NCBI GenBank assembly: GCA_937934775.1
Contig: CALGYL010000329.1
Location: 1-17,360, forward strand
Source of the DNA: an uncultured Clostridia bacterium
GTDB taxonomy: Bacteria > Bacillota > Clostridia > Christensenellales > Aristaeellaceae
Length of the DNA stretch: 17,360 bases
Reading direction: 5' to 3'
Shown here: positions 1 through 6,578 of the stretch, one piece after another
Layout of the letters: every line of letters starts with the position of its first letter
Position numbering within the stretch: position 1 is the stretch's first letter
Made by a program: the position numbers and the translations under genes
The notes under the pieces: model-generated
What the model was told of the DNA's origin: nothing
Databases searched by the model: none
Seen by the model: only the letters and a program-made list of their open reading frames with translations

Positions 1-84
1 TCTCTCCTCCGGCGTCTCTCCTCCGGCGTCTCTCCTCCGGCGTCTCTCCTCCGGCGTCTCTCCTCCGGCATCTCTCCTCCGGCG
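1..84. repeat. Tandem repeat, six 14-bp units
   Basis: Six head-to-tail copies of TCTCTCCTCCGGCG fill the window edge; only the fifth differs, ending in A instead of G. The array ends exactly at the stop codon of the minus-strand CapA-like gene and may continue past the window edge. Read in the gene's sense the unit is CGCCGGAGGAGAGA, which contains a purine-rich GGAGGAGA string. The CGCCGGAG core also lies after the stops of the coiled-coil gene and nagA, so the array may be an amplified edge of that dispersed element (inference). Confidence 0.95.
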
Positions 85-1425
85 TCAGCCTGCCTCTTTC
101 AGCCGTTCGCGGGAGGCGGTCAAGTCGACGGGCTGGTCGAAGTCCTTGGACAGCTTCTCGATGCGGTCCAGCACGTGCTGGGCGCCTAGGCCGGTGAGCG
201 GCGTGGGCTGGTAGTCGTTTTTCGACTGGCTGCCGGAGATGGAGCAGGGGATGACCAACTCCCCGGCGGCGACGGGCCCGTCCGCCGCGATTTCGAAGGT
301 CTGCTGGAAGATAAAGGTGTCCTTGTCGTCGGGGTTCAGGTTCCCGCCGAAGCAGAAGTTGCCCAGGCTGTAGACGATGGTCGCGCCCTGGTATTTTTCG
401 ATGCCGCCCACCACATGGGGGTGGTGGCCCAGCACGAGGCTGGCGCCCGCGCGGACCGCGGCGCGGTCATAGGATTTCTGCACCTTGAGCGCGCGGCCCT
501 GGCCCTCCTCGCCGCCGTGAATGGAGGCGATCACAAGGTCGCACTTGGCCTTCAATGCCTTGATCTGCCGCTGCATTTCCTTGGCGGAGACGTACCACAC
601 GCCGAAGCCGCAAAGGCCCACCTTGACGCCCTTGATCGTGAGAACGGCGCTATTGCCCCAGCCGAACCGGGCGACGCCCGCGCCCAGCAGCGCGTCCGCG
701 GTGTCCGTAAGCCCCGCGCCGTAGTAGTCCTTGGCGTGGTTGTTGGCCAGGTTGGCCGCCTCGACCGACCCTTCGGTCAGGATTTTCACGTAGGCCGGAT
801 CTCCCTTGAAGGCGAACTCCTTCACGCGGAAGCGCTTTCCGGTGGTCAGCGGGCCTTCCAGATTGACGACCGTCAGGTCGTCCTTGCTGAAGATTTCCCG
901 GACATTTTTCAGGAAATAATCCGCGCCGTTTTTCTTGAACGCGCTGGCGAAGGCGGCATAGGTGCGGCGGGAGGCGTCGCCGCCCAGCGTACAGTCTCCG
1001 GCGGCGGAGATCGTCAGCCGCACCGGTTCCGCGGCGGGAGAACCCGCCGGGGCGGGGGCGGCGTCCGGCTGCGCGGTCGCGAGCCCATCTCCCGGCGCCT
1101 GCGTTCCCACGGGGCGCGCGGACGCGTCCAATGGCGCGCCGTCCTCGGGCGCGGGGGAAGCGTTCAGCGCGTCGGGCGGCGGCGCGCCGTCCTCCATCCT
1201 GGAAGAAACCGCGGCCCCCGCATCCGTCTCAGAAGCGTCAGGAGACGCCACCGGCACGAACGTGGCGGCGGGCAGGTCGCCCGGCTGAAACGCGCCCGGA
1301 AGCAACATCAGGCCCGCCACGGCCAGAAGCGCCGCGGCGAGCCAGGGGAGAACGCGGGTCCATTGCGCCTTGCGCCGTGCCGAACGCCGTTCGGCACGGC
1401 GCTGGGGCTGGTTCCGTTCGCCCAT
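85..1425 (-). CDS. CapA family protein (PGA_cap metallophosphatase-like), membrane anchored
   Basis: The 446-aa product has a basic N-terminus, one membrane segment (about residues 23-45), a disordered Ala/Pro/Asp-rich linker (about 50-135) and a CapA/PGA_cap domain from about 136 onward. Domain landmarks are AAGDCTLGGD (141-150), VVNLEGPLT (187-194), ANNHAKDYYGAG (227-238), SIHGGEEG (301-308), LGHHPHVVGG (332-341) and YSLGNFCFGG (352-361), matching the metallophosphoesterase-like fold of the family. CapA proteins are linked to poly-gamma-glutamate capsule formation, but many Clostridia carry stand-alone paralogues of unknown substrate, and no capB, capC or pgs partner is visible. The domain should lie outside the membrane. 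The start codon is one base after the methyltransferase stop, with AGGTGA upstream inside that gene, so translation is probably coupled. Oddly, codons 8-18 form a perfect palindrome. Confidence 0.88.
   Translation of the reverse strand: MGERNQPQRRAERRSARRKAQWTRVLPWLAAALLAVAGLMLLPGAFQPGDLPAATFVPVASPDASETDAGAAVSSRMEDGAPPPDALNASPAPEDGAPLDASARPVGTQAPGDGLATAQPDAAPAPAGSPAAEPVRLTISAAGDCTLGGDASRRTYAAFASAFKKNGADYFLKNVREIFSKDDLTVVNLEGPLTTGKRFRVKEFAFKGDPAYVKILTEGSVEAANLANNHAKDYYGAGLTDTADALLGAGVARFGWGNSAVLTIKGVKVGLCGFGVWYVSAKEMQRQIKALKAKCDLVIASIHGGEEGQGRALKVQKSYDRAAVRAGASLVLGHHPHVVGGIEKYQGATIVYSLGNFCFGGNLNPDDKDTFIFQQTFEIAADGPVAAGELVIPCSISGSQSKNDYQPTPLTGLGAQHVLDRIEKLSKDFDQPVDLTASRERLKEAG
1372..1402 (-). 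other. Perfect 31-nt palindrome inside the 5' end of the CapA-like gene
   Basis: Left arm GCGCCGTGCCGAACG (1372-1386) and right arm CGTTCGGCACGGCGC (1388-1402) are perfect reverse complements around one base at 1387. The palindrome starts 24 nt into the coding sequence and encodes the basic stretch around RRAERRSARR. In mRNA it would form a very stable GC-rich hairpin just behind the initiation region. No U-run follows, so it is not a classic terminator. It could be an insertion of a short palindromic element or a translation-tuning structure. Confidence 0.85.
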
Positions 1426-1426
1426 G

Positions 1427-2596
1427 TCAGTCCATCACCTGCAGGATCTGGCATTTCAGGTAGTGGGTTTCGGGGGAGGCGGACAATACCGGGTGGTCGT
1501 GGGCCTGGCCGCGGTTTTCCACCAGGCGCAGTTTCTTTTTGGAGTCCCGGGCGGCCTCGTTGATCATGTCGTGGAACGCCTGGGGCGACACGTGCTGCGA
1601 GCAGGAGCAGGTGACCAGAAATCCGCCGGGCTTGACCAGCTTCATGCCGCGCAGGTTGATTTCCTTGTAGCCGCGCAGGGCGCTCTCCAGCGCCGCGCGG
1701 GTCTTGGTGAAGGCGGGCGGATCGAGCACCACCAGGTCGAACTGCTCTTTTTTGTCGGTCATCTCCCGGAGGAGGTCAAAGCAGTTGGCGGCCTCAAACC
1801 GTGCGTTGTCCAGATGATTCAATTGCGCGTTTTCCCGGGCGACGGCCACCGCGTCCTCCGAGATGTCCACGCCCAGAACGTCCGAAGCGCCGTACTTCGC
1901 GGCGTTCAAAGCGAACGAGCCGTTGTGGCAGAAGCAGTCCAGCACCTTGGCGCCCTTGCACAGCGGCTGGATGGCGGCGCGGTTCTCCTTCTGATCGAGG
2001 AAAAACCCGGTCTTCTGGCCGTTTTTGACATCCACCAGATACCGGACGCCGTTTTCCGTCATCTCGACCCGGTCGGGCACCTGCCCGTAAAGAAGCCCCG
2101 TCACCTGTTCCATGCCCTCGAGCCTGCGGACCGGCACATCGTCCCGCTCATAAATGCCCAGCGGCTTCAATTCCTCCGCCAGGATGGAGACGATCAGGTC
2201 CTTCCATTTCTCAATGCCCAGGCACAGCGACTGCACCGCCAGCACGTCCGCAAACTTGTCCACGACCAGCGCGGGCAGAAAGTCCGACTCGGCGAAGATC
2301 AAACGGCAGCTGTTAAAATCGGCGAAGCGCTTTCTGTATTCGATGGCCTCCCGCACGCGGCGGCGGAAGAAGGCCTCGTCCACCGGTTCGTCGTGCCGGG
2401 TCAGCATGCGCAGCGCGATCTGCGATTTGGGGTTGTAGAACGCCCGGCCCTGGAACACGCCCTTCCCGGACATGACCTCCACCACATCGCCGGGCGTAAA
2501 GTCTCCCTCTACCTGCTCCACATCGGAGGCGAACACCCACGGATGTCCGGAGCGAACCCGGACCTCCCGCGTCTTTTTCAGAATTGCCTTTGCCAT
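1427..2596 (-). CDS. Class I SAM-dependent rRNA methyltransferase, RlmI/RlmK family
   Basis: The 389-aa length is typical of RlmI-like 23S rRNA cytosine-5 methyltransferases. An N-terminal PUA-type RNA-binding domain (about 1-75) contains RVRSGHPWVFASDV. The central EEHEE-like region leads to GQKTGFFLDQKENR (193-206), then the Rossmann fold with SAM motif VLDCFCHNGSFAL (218-230), acidic GVDIS (242-246), VVLDPPAFTK (289-298) and TCSCS (329-333), whose cysteine is the expected catalytic position of m5C enzymes. The start is supported by AAAGGGG a few bases upstream. The gene follows the DUF1015 gene by about 32 nt and is one base from the CapA-like gene, indicating a three-gene operon. The exact target base is inferred from the family and not visible here. 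Confidence 0.93.
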   Translation of the reverse strand: MAKAILKKTREVRVRSGHPWVFASDVEQVEGDFTPGDVVEVMSGKGVFQGRAFYNPKSQIALRMLTRHDEPVDEAFFRRRVREAIEYRKRFADFNSCRLIFAESDFLPALVVDKFADVLAVQSLCLGIEKWKDLIVSILAEELKPLGIYERDDVPVRRLEGMEQVTGLLYGQVPDRVEMTENGVRYLVDVKNGQKTGFFLDQKENRAAIQPLCKGAKVLDCFCHNGSFALNAAKYGASDVLGVDISEDAVAVARENAQLNHLDNARFEAANCFDLLREMTDKKEQFDLVVLDPPAFTKTRAALESALRGYKEINLRGMKLVKPGGFLVTCSCSQHVSPQAFHDMINEAARDSKKKLRLVENRGQAHDHPVLSASPETHYLKCQILQVMD

Positions 2597-2628
2597 GATG
2601 GACCCCTTTCAAAAGGACAAATTGCTTA

Positions 2629-3861
2629 TTAGCCCAGCAGCGATCTGCACTCCAGATAATACCGCTTGTCCCGCGCCTCGCCCATGGAGAAGCTCTTCAG
2701 CGGCAGCGAGCCGCCGGTGCGGACGCCGGGGAAGAGGGTGTATTTGTCGATTGCGGTCAGCCGGATGCCCACAGCACCCTTTGCGCGCAGCGATTCCAGC
2801 GCGTCGGCGCCGTGGATGTAGTCCACCGACGCGTCGGGGTGCCCGGCGAGCCACTCGTCCAGGAACGGCTGCAGAATCGACACCGGCGGGATGTCCGGCG
2901 CGTTGACCAGACGGACGGGCGCGTCCAGCAGGTACATCTGGGCGCTCTTCTCATCGCAGGCGGCTACGTTGATGCCGCGGCCGCGGCACCACATGATGAA
3001 GTCCAGCGACAGGTCCGCGCCGCGGATGCCGAACACCGCCCGGTGAATCGGCCGGAAGACCAGCGATGGGTCGAACAGGTTGCCGATTTCGCACAGCGCG
3101 TACCGGGCCGGGTGAACCGCCTGCTCGGCGGGCGTGAGCCGCGCCTTGATGGCCTCCCAGCAGGCCTTGGCGGTGGCCAGCGAATGATTTCCGTCGCCCA
3201 CCGCGTACAGGAGGCCGCCACACTTTGCGTACAGTGCCGAAAGCGCCGCCTCCACCTGCTGAAGCGCCGCGCCTTCCACCGCCCAGCCGGCCACATGCCC
3301 GCCGCCCTGCATCAGGTCAAAGCCGTACAGCGGCCGGAAGGCCGACCGCGCCTCGTACAGCGGTTCCAGAAGCGTCTTGTTCGGATCGTCCACAAGCAAA
3401 AGCACGTGGGGCATTTCCAGCGGCGCGGCCAGCCGGATCTTCATCCGGGGCGGGATACGCTCCGGAATGGTCTTTTCCGTCGGGCGAATCAGCGCCTTCG
3501 AGCCGGGCGCGTAGTCGTACCGCTCCAGGTCGACCGCCGCCACAAGCCCCAGCCGGACCCCGGTGGACACCTGCCGCTCCACCAGCACGAAGCCGTCCGT
3601 CGCCGGGGCCAAAGACCCCTTCAGCGCGCGGCGCATCGCCTGATGGATGCGGGGGATGCGCTCGTCGCCCTGCGCGAGCCAGGCTTCAGGGTAGATCATG
3701 TTCAGGGTGGACGGCGCGCCGTCTACGATTTGCTCGACCTCCACCCAATACTCCGGCTGGGAAGTGAACTGATCGCAGGCGATCACCGCCCATTTGGAGA
3801 GATCCCGGCCCGACGGCAGCAAAATGCCGCCTGTTTTGAGCGCATACTTTGTAAAATCCAT
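2629..3861 (-). CDS. DUF1015 family protein
   Basis: The product is 410 aa from the ATG at 3861; the frame is open further upstream, but MDFTKYALKTGGILLPSG is the usual family N-terminus and the upstream codons overlap the promoter. Family landmarks are VIACDQFTSQPEYW (26-39), RPTEKTIPERIPPR (126-139), VGDGNHSLATAK (221-232) and, near the C-terminus, RTGGSLPLKSFSMGEARDKRYYLECR. The protein should be soluble and cytoplasmic, with no signal peptide or membrane helix. The biochemical function of the family is not established to my knowledge; the conserved DGNHS/RTGG motifs suggest an enzyme. It is the first gene of an operon with the RlmI-like methyltransferase and the CapA-like protein. Confidence 0.92.
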   Translation of the reverse strand: MDFTKYALKTGGILLPSGRDLSKWAVIACDQFTSQPEYWVEVEQIVDGAPSTLNMIYPEAWLAQGDERIPRIHQAMRRALKGSLAPATDGFVLVERQVSTGVRLGLVAAVDLERYDYAPGSKALIRPTEKTIPERIPPRMKIRLAAPLEMPHVLLLVDDPNKTLLEPLYEARSAFRPLYGFDLMQGGGHVAGWAVEGAALQQVEAALSALYAKCGGLLYAVGDGNHSLATAKACWEAIKARLTPAEQAVHPARYALCEIGNLFDPSLVFRPIHRAVFGIRGADLSLDFIMWCRGRGINVAACDEKSAQMYLLDAPVRLVNAPDIPPVSILQPFLDEWLAGHPDASVDYIHGADALESLRAKGAVGIRLTAIDKYTLFPGVRTGGSLPLKSFSMGEARDKRYYLECRSLLG

Positions 3862-3901
3862 CGTCCGGCCCCCACGCCTTCTTGCAGTATCGGTATCCGT
3901 T

Positions 3902-3930
3902 ATTGTATCATGTGTGTTACGGAATATCCA
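3902..3930 (-). promoter_or_regulatory. Predicted sigma-A promoter for the DUF1015 operon
   Basis: Reading the minus strand, TGGATA (3925-3930) is followed by a 17-bp spacer and TACAAT (3902-3907), the latter preceded by TGA as an extended -10. Expected transcription starts near 3895, giving a short leader to the ATG at 3861. The same AT-rich patch read in plus orientation gives TATTGT/TATCAT and may also serve the divergent rluF gene, preceded by TTGCAG at 3881, but that match has poor spacing. Confidence 0.6.
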
Positions 3931-3951
3931 GAGAACCGGAGAAAAATTTTC

Positions 3952-4743
3952 ATGAAAAAGCAAAATCTACCCGGCATGCGCATCAATCGACTGCTGTCGG
4001 ACAGCGGTTTCTGCTCGCGGCGGGAGGCGGACCGGCTGATTGAGGCGGGCCGCGTAACCATCGAAGGCCGGGTAGCGGTGCTGGGCGACCAGGTGGCGGA
4101 GGGCGCGAAGGTGGCCGTGGACGGGCGCGAGGTCGTAGGCGGCGCGCCCAAGGTGTACCTGGCGCTCTACAAGCCCGCGGGCATCGTATGCACCACGGAC
4201 CGGCGGGAGCCGATGAACGTGATCGACTATCTGAACTACCCGGAGCGCGTGTTTCCCATCGGACGGCTGGACAGGGATTCCAGCGGCCTTCTGCTCCTGA
4301 CCAGCGACGGCGACATCGTCAACCGCATCCTCCGGGCCTCGGGCGGCCACGAGAAGGAGTACCGGGTGTCTGTGACCCAGCCGGTGACCGATGAATTCCT
4401 GCGCCGCATGGCCGCGGGCGTCGAGATCCTGGACCGGGTGACGCTTCCCTGCAAGGTCTGGAAGACCGGCGACCGGCATTTCGGCATCATCCTGGTGCAG
4501 GGCATCAACCGCCAGATCCGCAGGATGTGCGACGCGCTGGGCTACCGCGTACATACCCTCACCCGCGTCCGCGTGATGAACATCACCTTGGAAGGCCTGG
4601 AGCCGGGCCACTATCGCAAACTTGCGCCCGACGAAGTCGCGGAGCTTCTGCGGCGCACGGAGGGCACGCCGGGGACGCCGGGAGCGCCGAAAACGCCGGA
4701 AGCGCCGGGGACACTGCCCCCGGACCCCCGCCAAAGGGATTGA
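3952..4743 (+). CDS. rluF: 23S rRNA pseudouridine synthase, RluF-like
   Basis: The 263-aa product belongs to the RsuA/RluB/E/F branch. It has an N-terminal S4 RNA-binding domain (MRINRLLSDSGFCSRREADRLI, about 9-30), then the catalytic domain with LYKPAGIVCTT (72-82), FPIGRLDRDSSGLLLLT (101-117) carrying the nucleophile Asp107, HEKEYRV (133-139) and the RluF-type block VQGINRQIRRMCDALGYRV (182-200). RluF in E. coli modifies U2604 of 23S rRNA and can act on tRNA-Tyr. The ATG at 3952 has GGAG ten bases upstream and matches the family N-terminus. The tail after residue 236 is unusual: five 9-bp repeats encode a TPG/APK/TPE-rich stretch, then GTLPPDPRQRD is encoded by a dispersed repeat element, with the TGA falling at the apex of an 11-bp hairpin. 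The tail is probably dispensable (inference). Confidence 0.92.
   Translation: MKKQNLPGMRINRLLSDSGFCSRREADRLIEAGRVTIEGRVAVLGDQVAEGAKVAVDGREVVGGAPKVYLALYKPAGIVCTTDRREPMNVIDYLNYPERVFPIGRLDRDSSGLLLLTSDGDIVNRILRASGGHEKEYRVSVTQPVTDEFLRRMAAGVEILDRVTLPCKVWKTGDRHFGIILVQGINRQIRRMCDALGYRVHTLTRVRVMNITLEGLEPGHYRKLAPDEVAELLRRTEGTPGTPGAPKTPEAPGTLPPDPRQRD
4666..4710 (+). repeat. Five imperfect 9-bp tandem units in the rluF 3' end
   Basis: The consecutive units are ACGCCGGGG, ACGCCGGGA, GCGCCGAAA, ACGCCGGAA and GCGCCGGGG. They keep the reading frame and encode a Thr/Ala-Pro-Gly-like tripeptide repeat. The last unit is also the outer arm of the hairpin element that follows, so the array abuts the edge of the dispersed repeat, as does the 14-bp array at the window start. 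Confidence 0.8.
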
Positions 4744-4768
4744 ATCCCTTTGGAAACCCCGAAAGGGG
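4705..4768 (+). repeat. Dispersed hairpin element overlapping the rluF stop; probable terminator region
   Basis: Three inverted repeats lie in a row: CCGGGG/CCCCGG (4705-4723), the perfect 11-bp CCAAAGGGATT/AATCCCTTTGG around one G (4731-4753), and CCCC-GAAA-GGGG (4757-4768). Between the first two is GACCCCCGCCAAAGGG, closely similar to GACCACCCGCCAAAGGG in the gene-sense strand downstream of the coiled-coil gene. The TGA of rluF (4741-4743) is in the centre of the second hairpin. There is no long U-run, so intrinsic termination is plausible but unproven. Confidence 0.7.
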
Positions 4769-4898
4769 GAGGGGTCAGGGAATTATCGCATCTCGTCCCG
4801 GACTATTTCGCTGTAACCCTGTCGTCCGTCTTATCTTGACCCGAAAATGTCCGCGCTAACGGGCGTTTGAGACGATTCACAAATTCCCGTACTGCTTT

Positions 4899-5055
4899 CA
4901 TCAGTGCGCACACCAGCGGATTATAAACACCATAAGTCAGTGTTTCGCCCGGAAATTCCGGAGAATTTCAGGCGCGCGCAGCGCTTCTTCCATTGCATCA
5001 AAAACCAAACGGGTTTTTTGATGATCAAAGGGCTGCCCCGATCCGGGACAGCCCT
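4899..5055. repeat. Structured intergenic repeat, copy A
   Basis: This roughly 157-bp block is repeated, diverged, at 5127-5286. Shared blocks in order are CATCAGTGCGCACAC, CCATAAGTCAGTG, a hairpin GAAATTC-cgga-GAATTTC, GCGCTTCTTCCATTGCATC, a hairpin CATCAAAAACC/GGTTTTTTGATG (4996-5023), and a hairpin AGGGCTG/CAGCCCT (5029-5055). The A/T-rich stem followed by a T-run can act as a terminator in either direction. The stretch from 4769 to 4898, between the rluF hairpins and this copy, shows nothing I can name. Confidence 0.85.
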
Positions 5056-5117
5056 CAGACCATCAACAAAGTCTCGTTCTGCTTCATTCGCTTCAGGCGA
5101 CCTGCGCGCCGGAAGCG

Positions 5118-5155
5118 TGTTTCTGCCATCAGTGCGCACACTGATGGCAGAAACA
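5118..5155. repeat. Perfect 17-bp-arm inverted repeat at the edge of repeat copy B
   Basis: Left arm TGTTTCTGCCATCAGTG (5118-5134) pairs perfectly with CACTGATGGCAGAAACA (5139-5155) around CGCA. Copy A has only the left core (CATCAGTGCGCACAC) and a degenerate right side, so copy B looks younger or better preserved. The site could be a terminal inverted repeat of a small mobile element or a protein-binding or RNA hairpin site. Confidence 0.85.
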
Positions 5156-5286
5156 GTACCATAAGTCAGTGCGCCGCACGGAAATCCGGAAGGATTTCAG
5201 GCGCACGAAGCGCTTCTTCCATTGCATCAAAAAAACCAAACGGGTTTTTTGATGCTCAGAGGGCTGCCCCGATCCAGGACAGCCCT
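5127..5286. repeat. Structured intergenic repeat, copy B
   Basis: This is a roughly 160-bp second copy of the block at 4899-5055, in the same orientation. The internal hairpin is GAAATCC-ggaa-GGATTTC where copy A has GAAATTC/GAATTTC, so both sides of a base pair changed together. It ends six bases from the recA stop codon, and its final two hairpins form the recA terminator when read on the minus strand. Small open frames through it encode nothing recognisable. Confidence 0.85.
5224..5286 (-). terminator. Tandem hairpin terminator downstream of recA
   Basis: On the minus strand, right after the recA stop, comes an AGGGCTG...CAGCCCT stem (5260-5286) and then GCATCAAAAAACC/GGTTTTTTTGATGC (5224-5255), a 13-bp stem with one bulged base and a T-run in its descending arm. 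Such A-stem/T-stem hairpins act in both directions, so this may also stop plus-strand read-through from rluF. Confidence 0.65.
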
Positions 5287-5292
5287 TGTGCA

Positions 5293-6396
5293 TTACTCTT
5301 CGTCGTCCAGCGGCTCTTCGTCATCCTCTTCCACACCCGGCTCGCGGGCCACCTCGATGGTGCCGGAGGAGAACGCCTCCCGCAGCTTTCGGGTGATCGT
5401 CTCGTAGGCCTCCGGGTGCTCCTTGAGGTACTTGCGGGTGTTGTCGCGGCCTTGGCCGATGCGCTGATCCTCATAGGAGAACCACGCGCCGCTCTTTTTG
5501 ATCAGCCCGCGCTCGATGGCCATGTCAATCAGCGCGCCCTCGCGGGAGATGCCTTCGCCAAAGAGCATGTCCACCACCACCGTGCGGAACGGCGGCGCGA
5601 CCTTATTTTTGACGATCTTGATCTTGGTGCGATTGCCCACCACGTCGGAACCGTTTTTGATGGGCTCGCTCTTGCGCACGTCGATGCGGACGGAGGCGTA
5701 GAACTTCAGCGCCTTGCCGCCGGTGGTGGTTTCGGGGTTGCCGTAGACCACGCCGACCTTTTCGCGCAGCTGGTTGATGAAGATGGCCATGGCGTTGGTC
5801 TTGGAGATGACGCCGGCCAGCTTCCGCAGCGCCTGGCTCATCAAACGCGCCTGCAGGCCGACGTGGCTGTCGCCCATATCGCCTTCGATCTCGGCGCGGG
5901 GAACCAGCGCGGCCACGGAGTCAATGACCACGATGTCGATTGCGCCGGAGCGCACCAGCGCTTCGCAGATGTCCAGCGCCTGTTCGCCGTTGTCAGGCTG
6001 CGCGATGTACAGTTCGTCAATGTCCACGCCCAGCGCCTTCGCGTAAACCGGGTCCAGCGCGTGCTCCGCGTCGATAAACGCGGCGGTGCCGCCCGCTTTC
6101 TGCGCCTCGGCCACCGCGTGCAGCGCCAGCGTCGTCTTGCCGGAGGATTCCGGCCCGTAAATCTCTATGATGCGGCCGCGGGGCAGGCCCCCGACGCCCA
6201 GCGCGAAATCCAGCGGCAGACAGCCGGTGGAAATGACTTCCACCTGCATCTTGCTGGACGCGTCGCCAAGCTTCATCACCGAACCCTTGCCGAAGTCTTT
6301 CTCAATCTTGCCAAGCGCTACTTCCAGCGCCTTTTTGCGGTCATCGCCCACTCTGCGGGCCACGCTGCCCTTGTCCGCGTTTTTGTCTGCGGCCAT
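5293..6396 (-). CDS. recA: Recombinase RecA
   Basis: RecA is the ATP-dependent strand-exchange protein of homologous recombination and the coprotease that triggers LexA cleavage. The 367-aa product shows Walker A GPESSGKT (81-88), the [13 protein letters not shown] block (108-120), Walker [13 protein letters not shown] (153-164), the loop/motif region [35 protein letters not shown] (207-213), the L2 loop [21 protein letters not shown] (215-235) and a strongly acidic C-terminal tail ([12 protein letters not shown]). No active-site residue is missing. The ATG at 6396 fits the family N-terminus; AAAGGG lies about 12 nt upstream. A LexA box lies in the divergent intergenic region, consistent with SOS control. 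The gene appears monocistronic, with a two-hairpin terminator supplied by the neighbouring repeat. Confidence 0.99.
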   Translation of the reverse strand: MAADKNADKGSVARRVGDDRKKALEVALGKIEKDFGKGSVMKLGDASSKMQVEVISTGCLPLDFALGVGGLPRGRIIEIYGPESSGKTTLALHAVAEAQKAGGTAAFIDAEHALDPVYAKALGVDIDELYIAQPDNGEQALDICEALVRSGAIDIVVIDSVAALVPRAEIEGDMGDSHVGLQARLMSQALRKLAGVISKTNAMAIFINQLREKVGVVYGNPETTTGGKALKFYASVRIDVRKSEPIKNGSDVVGNRTKIKIVKNKVAPPFRTVVVDMLFGEGISREGALIDMAIERGLIKKSGAWFSYEDQRIGQGRDNTRKYLKEHPEAYETITRKLREAFSSGTIEVAREPGVEEDDEEPLDDEE

Positions 6397-6431
6397 TGAC
6401 GTTTCACGCCCTTTCGAATACTCCGTTTTGT

Positions 6432-6440
6432 ACTATACCA
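6432..6440 (-). promoter_or_regulatory. Possible extended -10 promoter of recA
   Basis: On the minus strand TGG-TATAGT forms an extended -10 about 36 nt before the recA start codon. No good -35 is visible: the expected place is GC-rich. The assignment is tentative. Confidence 0.4.
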
Positions 6441-6487
6441 TAAACGCCGCCGCCCCGCCAGCGCGCGGCGCTGAATTTACAGAAAAA

Positions 6488-6501
6488 CAAACGTTTGTTC
6501 T
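6488..6501 (-). promoter_or_regulatory. LexA (DinR) SOS box between recA and the ComEA-like gene
   Basis: The minus strand reads AGAACAAACGTTTG, which fits the Bacillus-type SOS box CGAACRNRYGTTCG except at the first base and the penultimate base, and is nearly palindromic. It lies in the divergent region between recA and the small HhH gene. SOS control of recA is expected from the family; control of the HhH gene is an inference from position. A TTTACA at 6476-6481 could be a plus-strand -35 whose spacer contains this box. Confidence 0.65.
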
Positions 6502-6578
6502 CCTTTCGATGGTCAGAGTATCTCCGGCGCGTTAGCATGCTTTCTAAGGACCACGCGGGCGGGACGGAGGGGATCGCG

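Noticed and set aside
1..84. CRISPR array
   Set aside because: The 14-bp units are directly adjacent without spacers and no cas gene is present.
415..1563. 382-codon plus-strand frame opposite the CapA-like gene
   Set aside because: Its composition is Gly/Arg/Ala-rich with no recognisable domain; the minus-strand CapA motifs are clear.
2812..3951. Long upstream extension of the rluF frame
   Set aside because: It overlaps the DUF1015 gene on the other strand and resembles no protein; family homology begins at the ATG at 3952.
4904..5164. 86-codon open frame in the repeat region between rluF and recA
   Set aside because: It runs through the terminator hairpins and repeat copy A, and a similar frame appears in copy B only because the DNA is repeated; no ribosome site or domain is seen.
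4993..6399. 468-codon plus-strand frame opposite recA
   Set aside because: It is a shadow of the high-GC recA codons; the minus-strand RecA is unequivocal.
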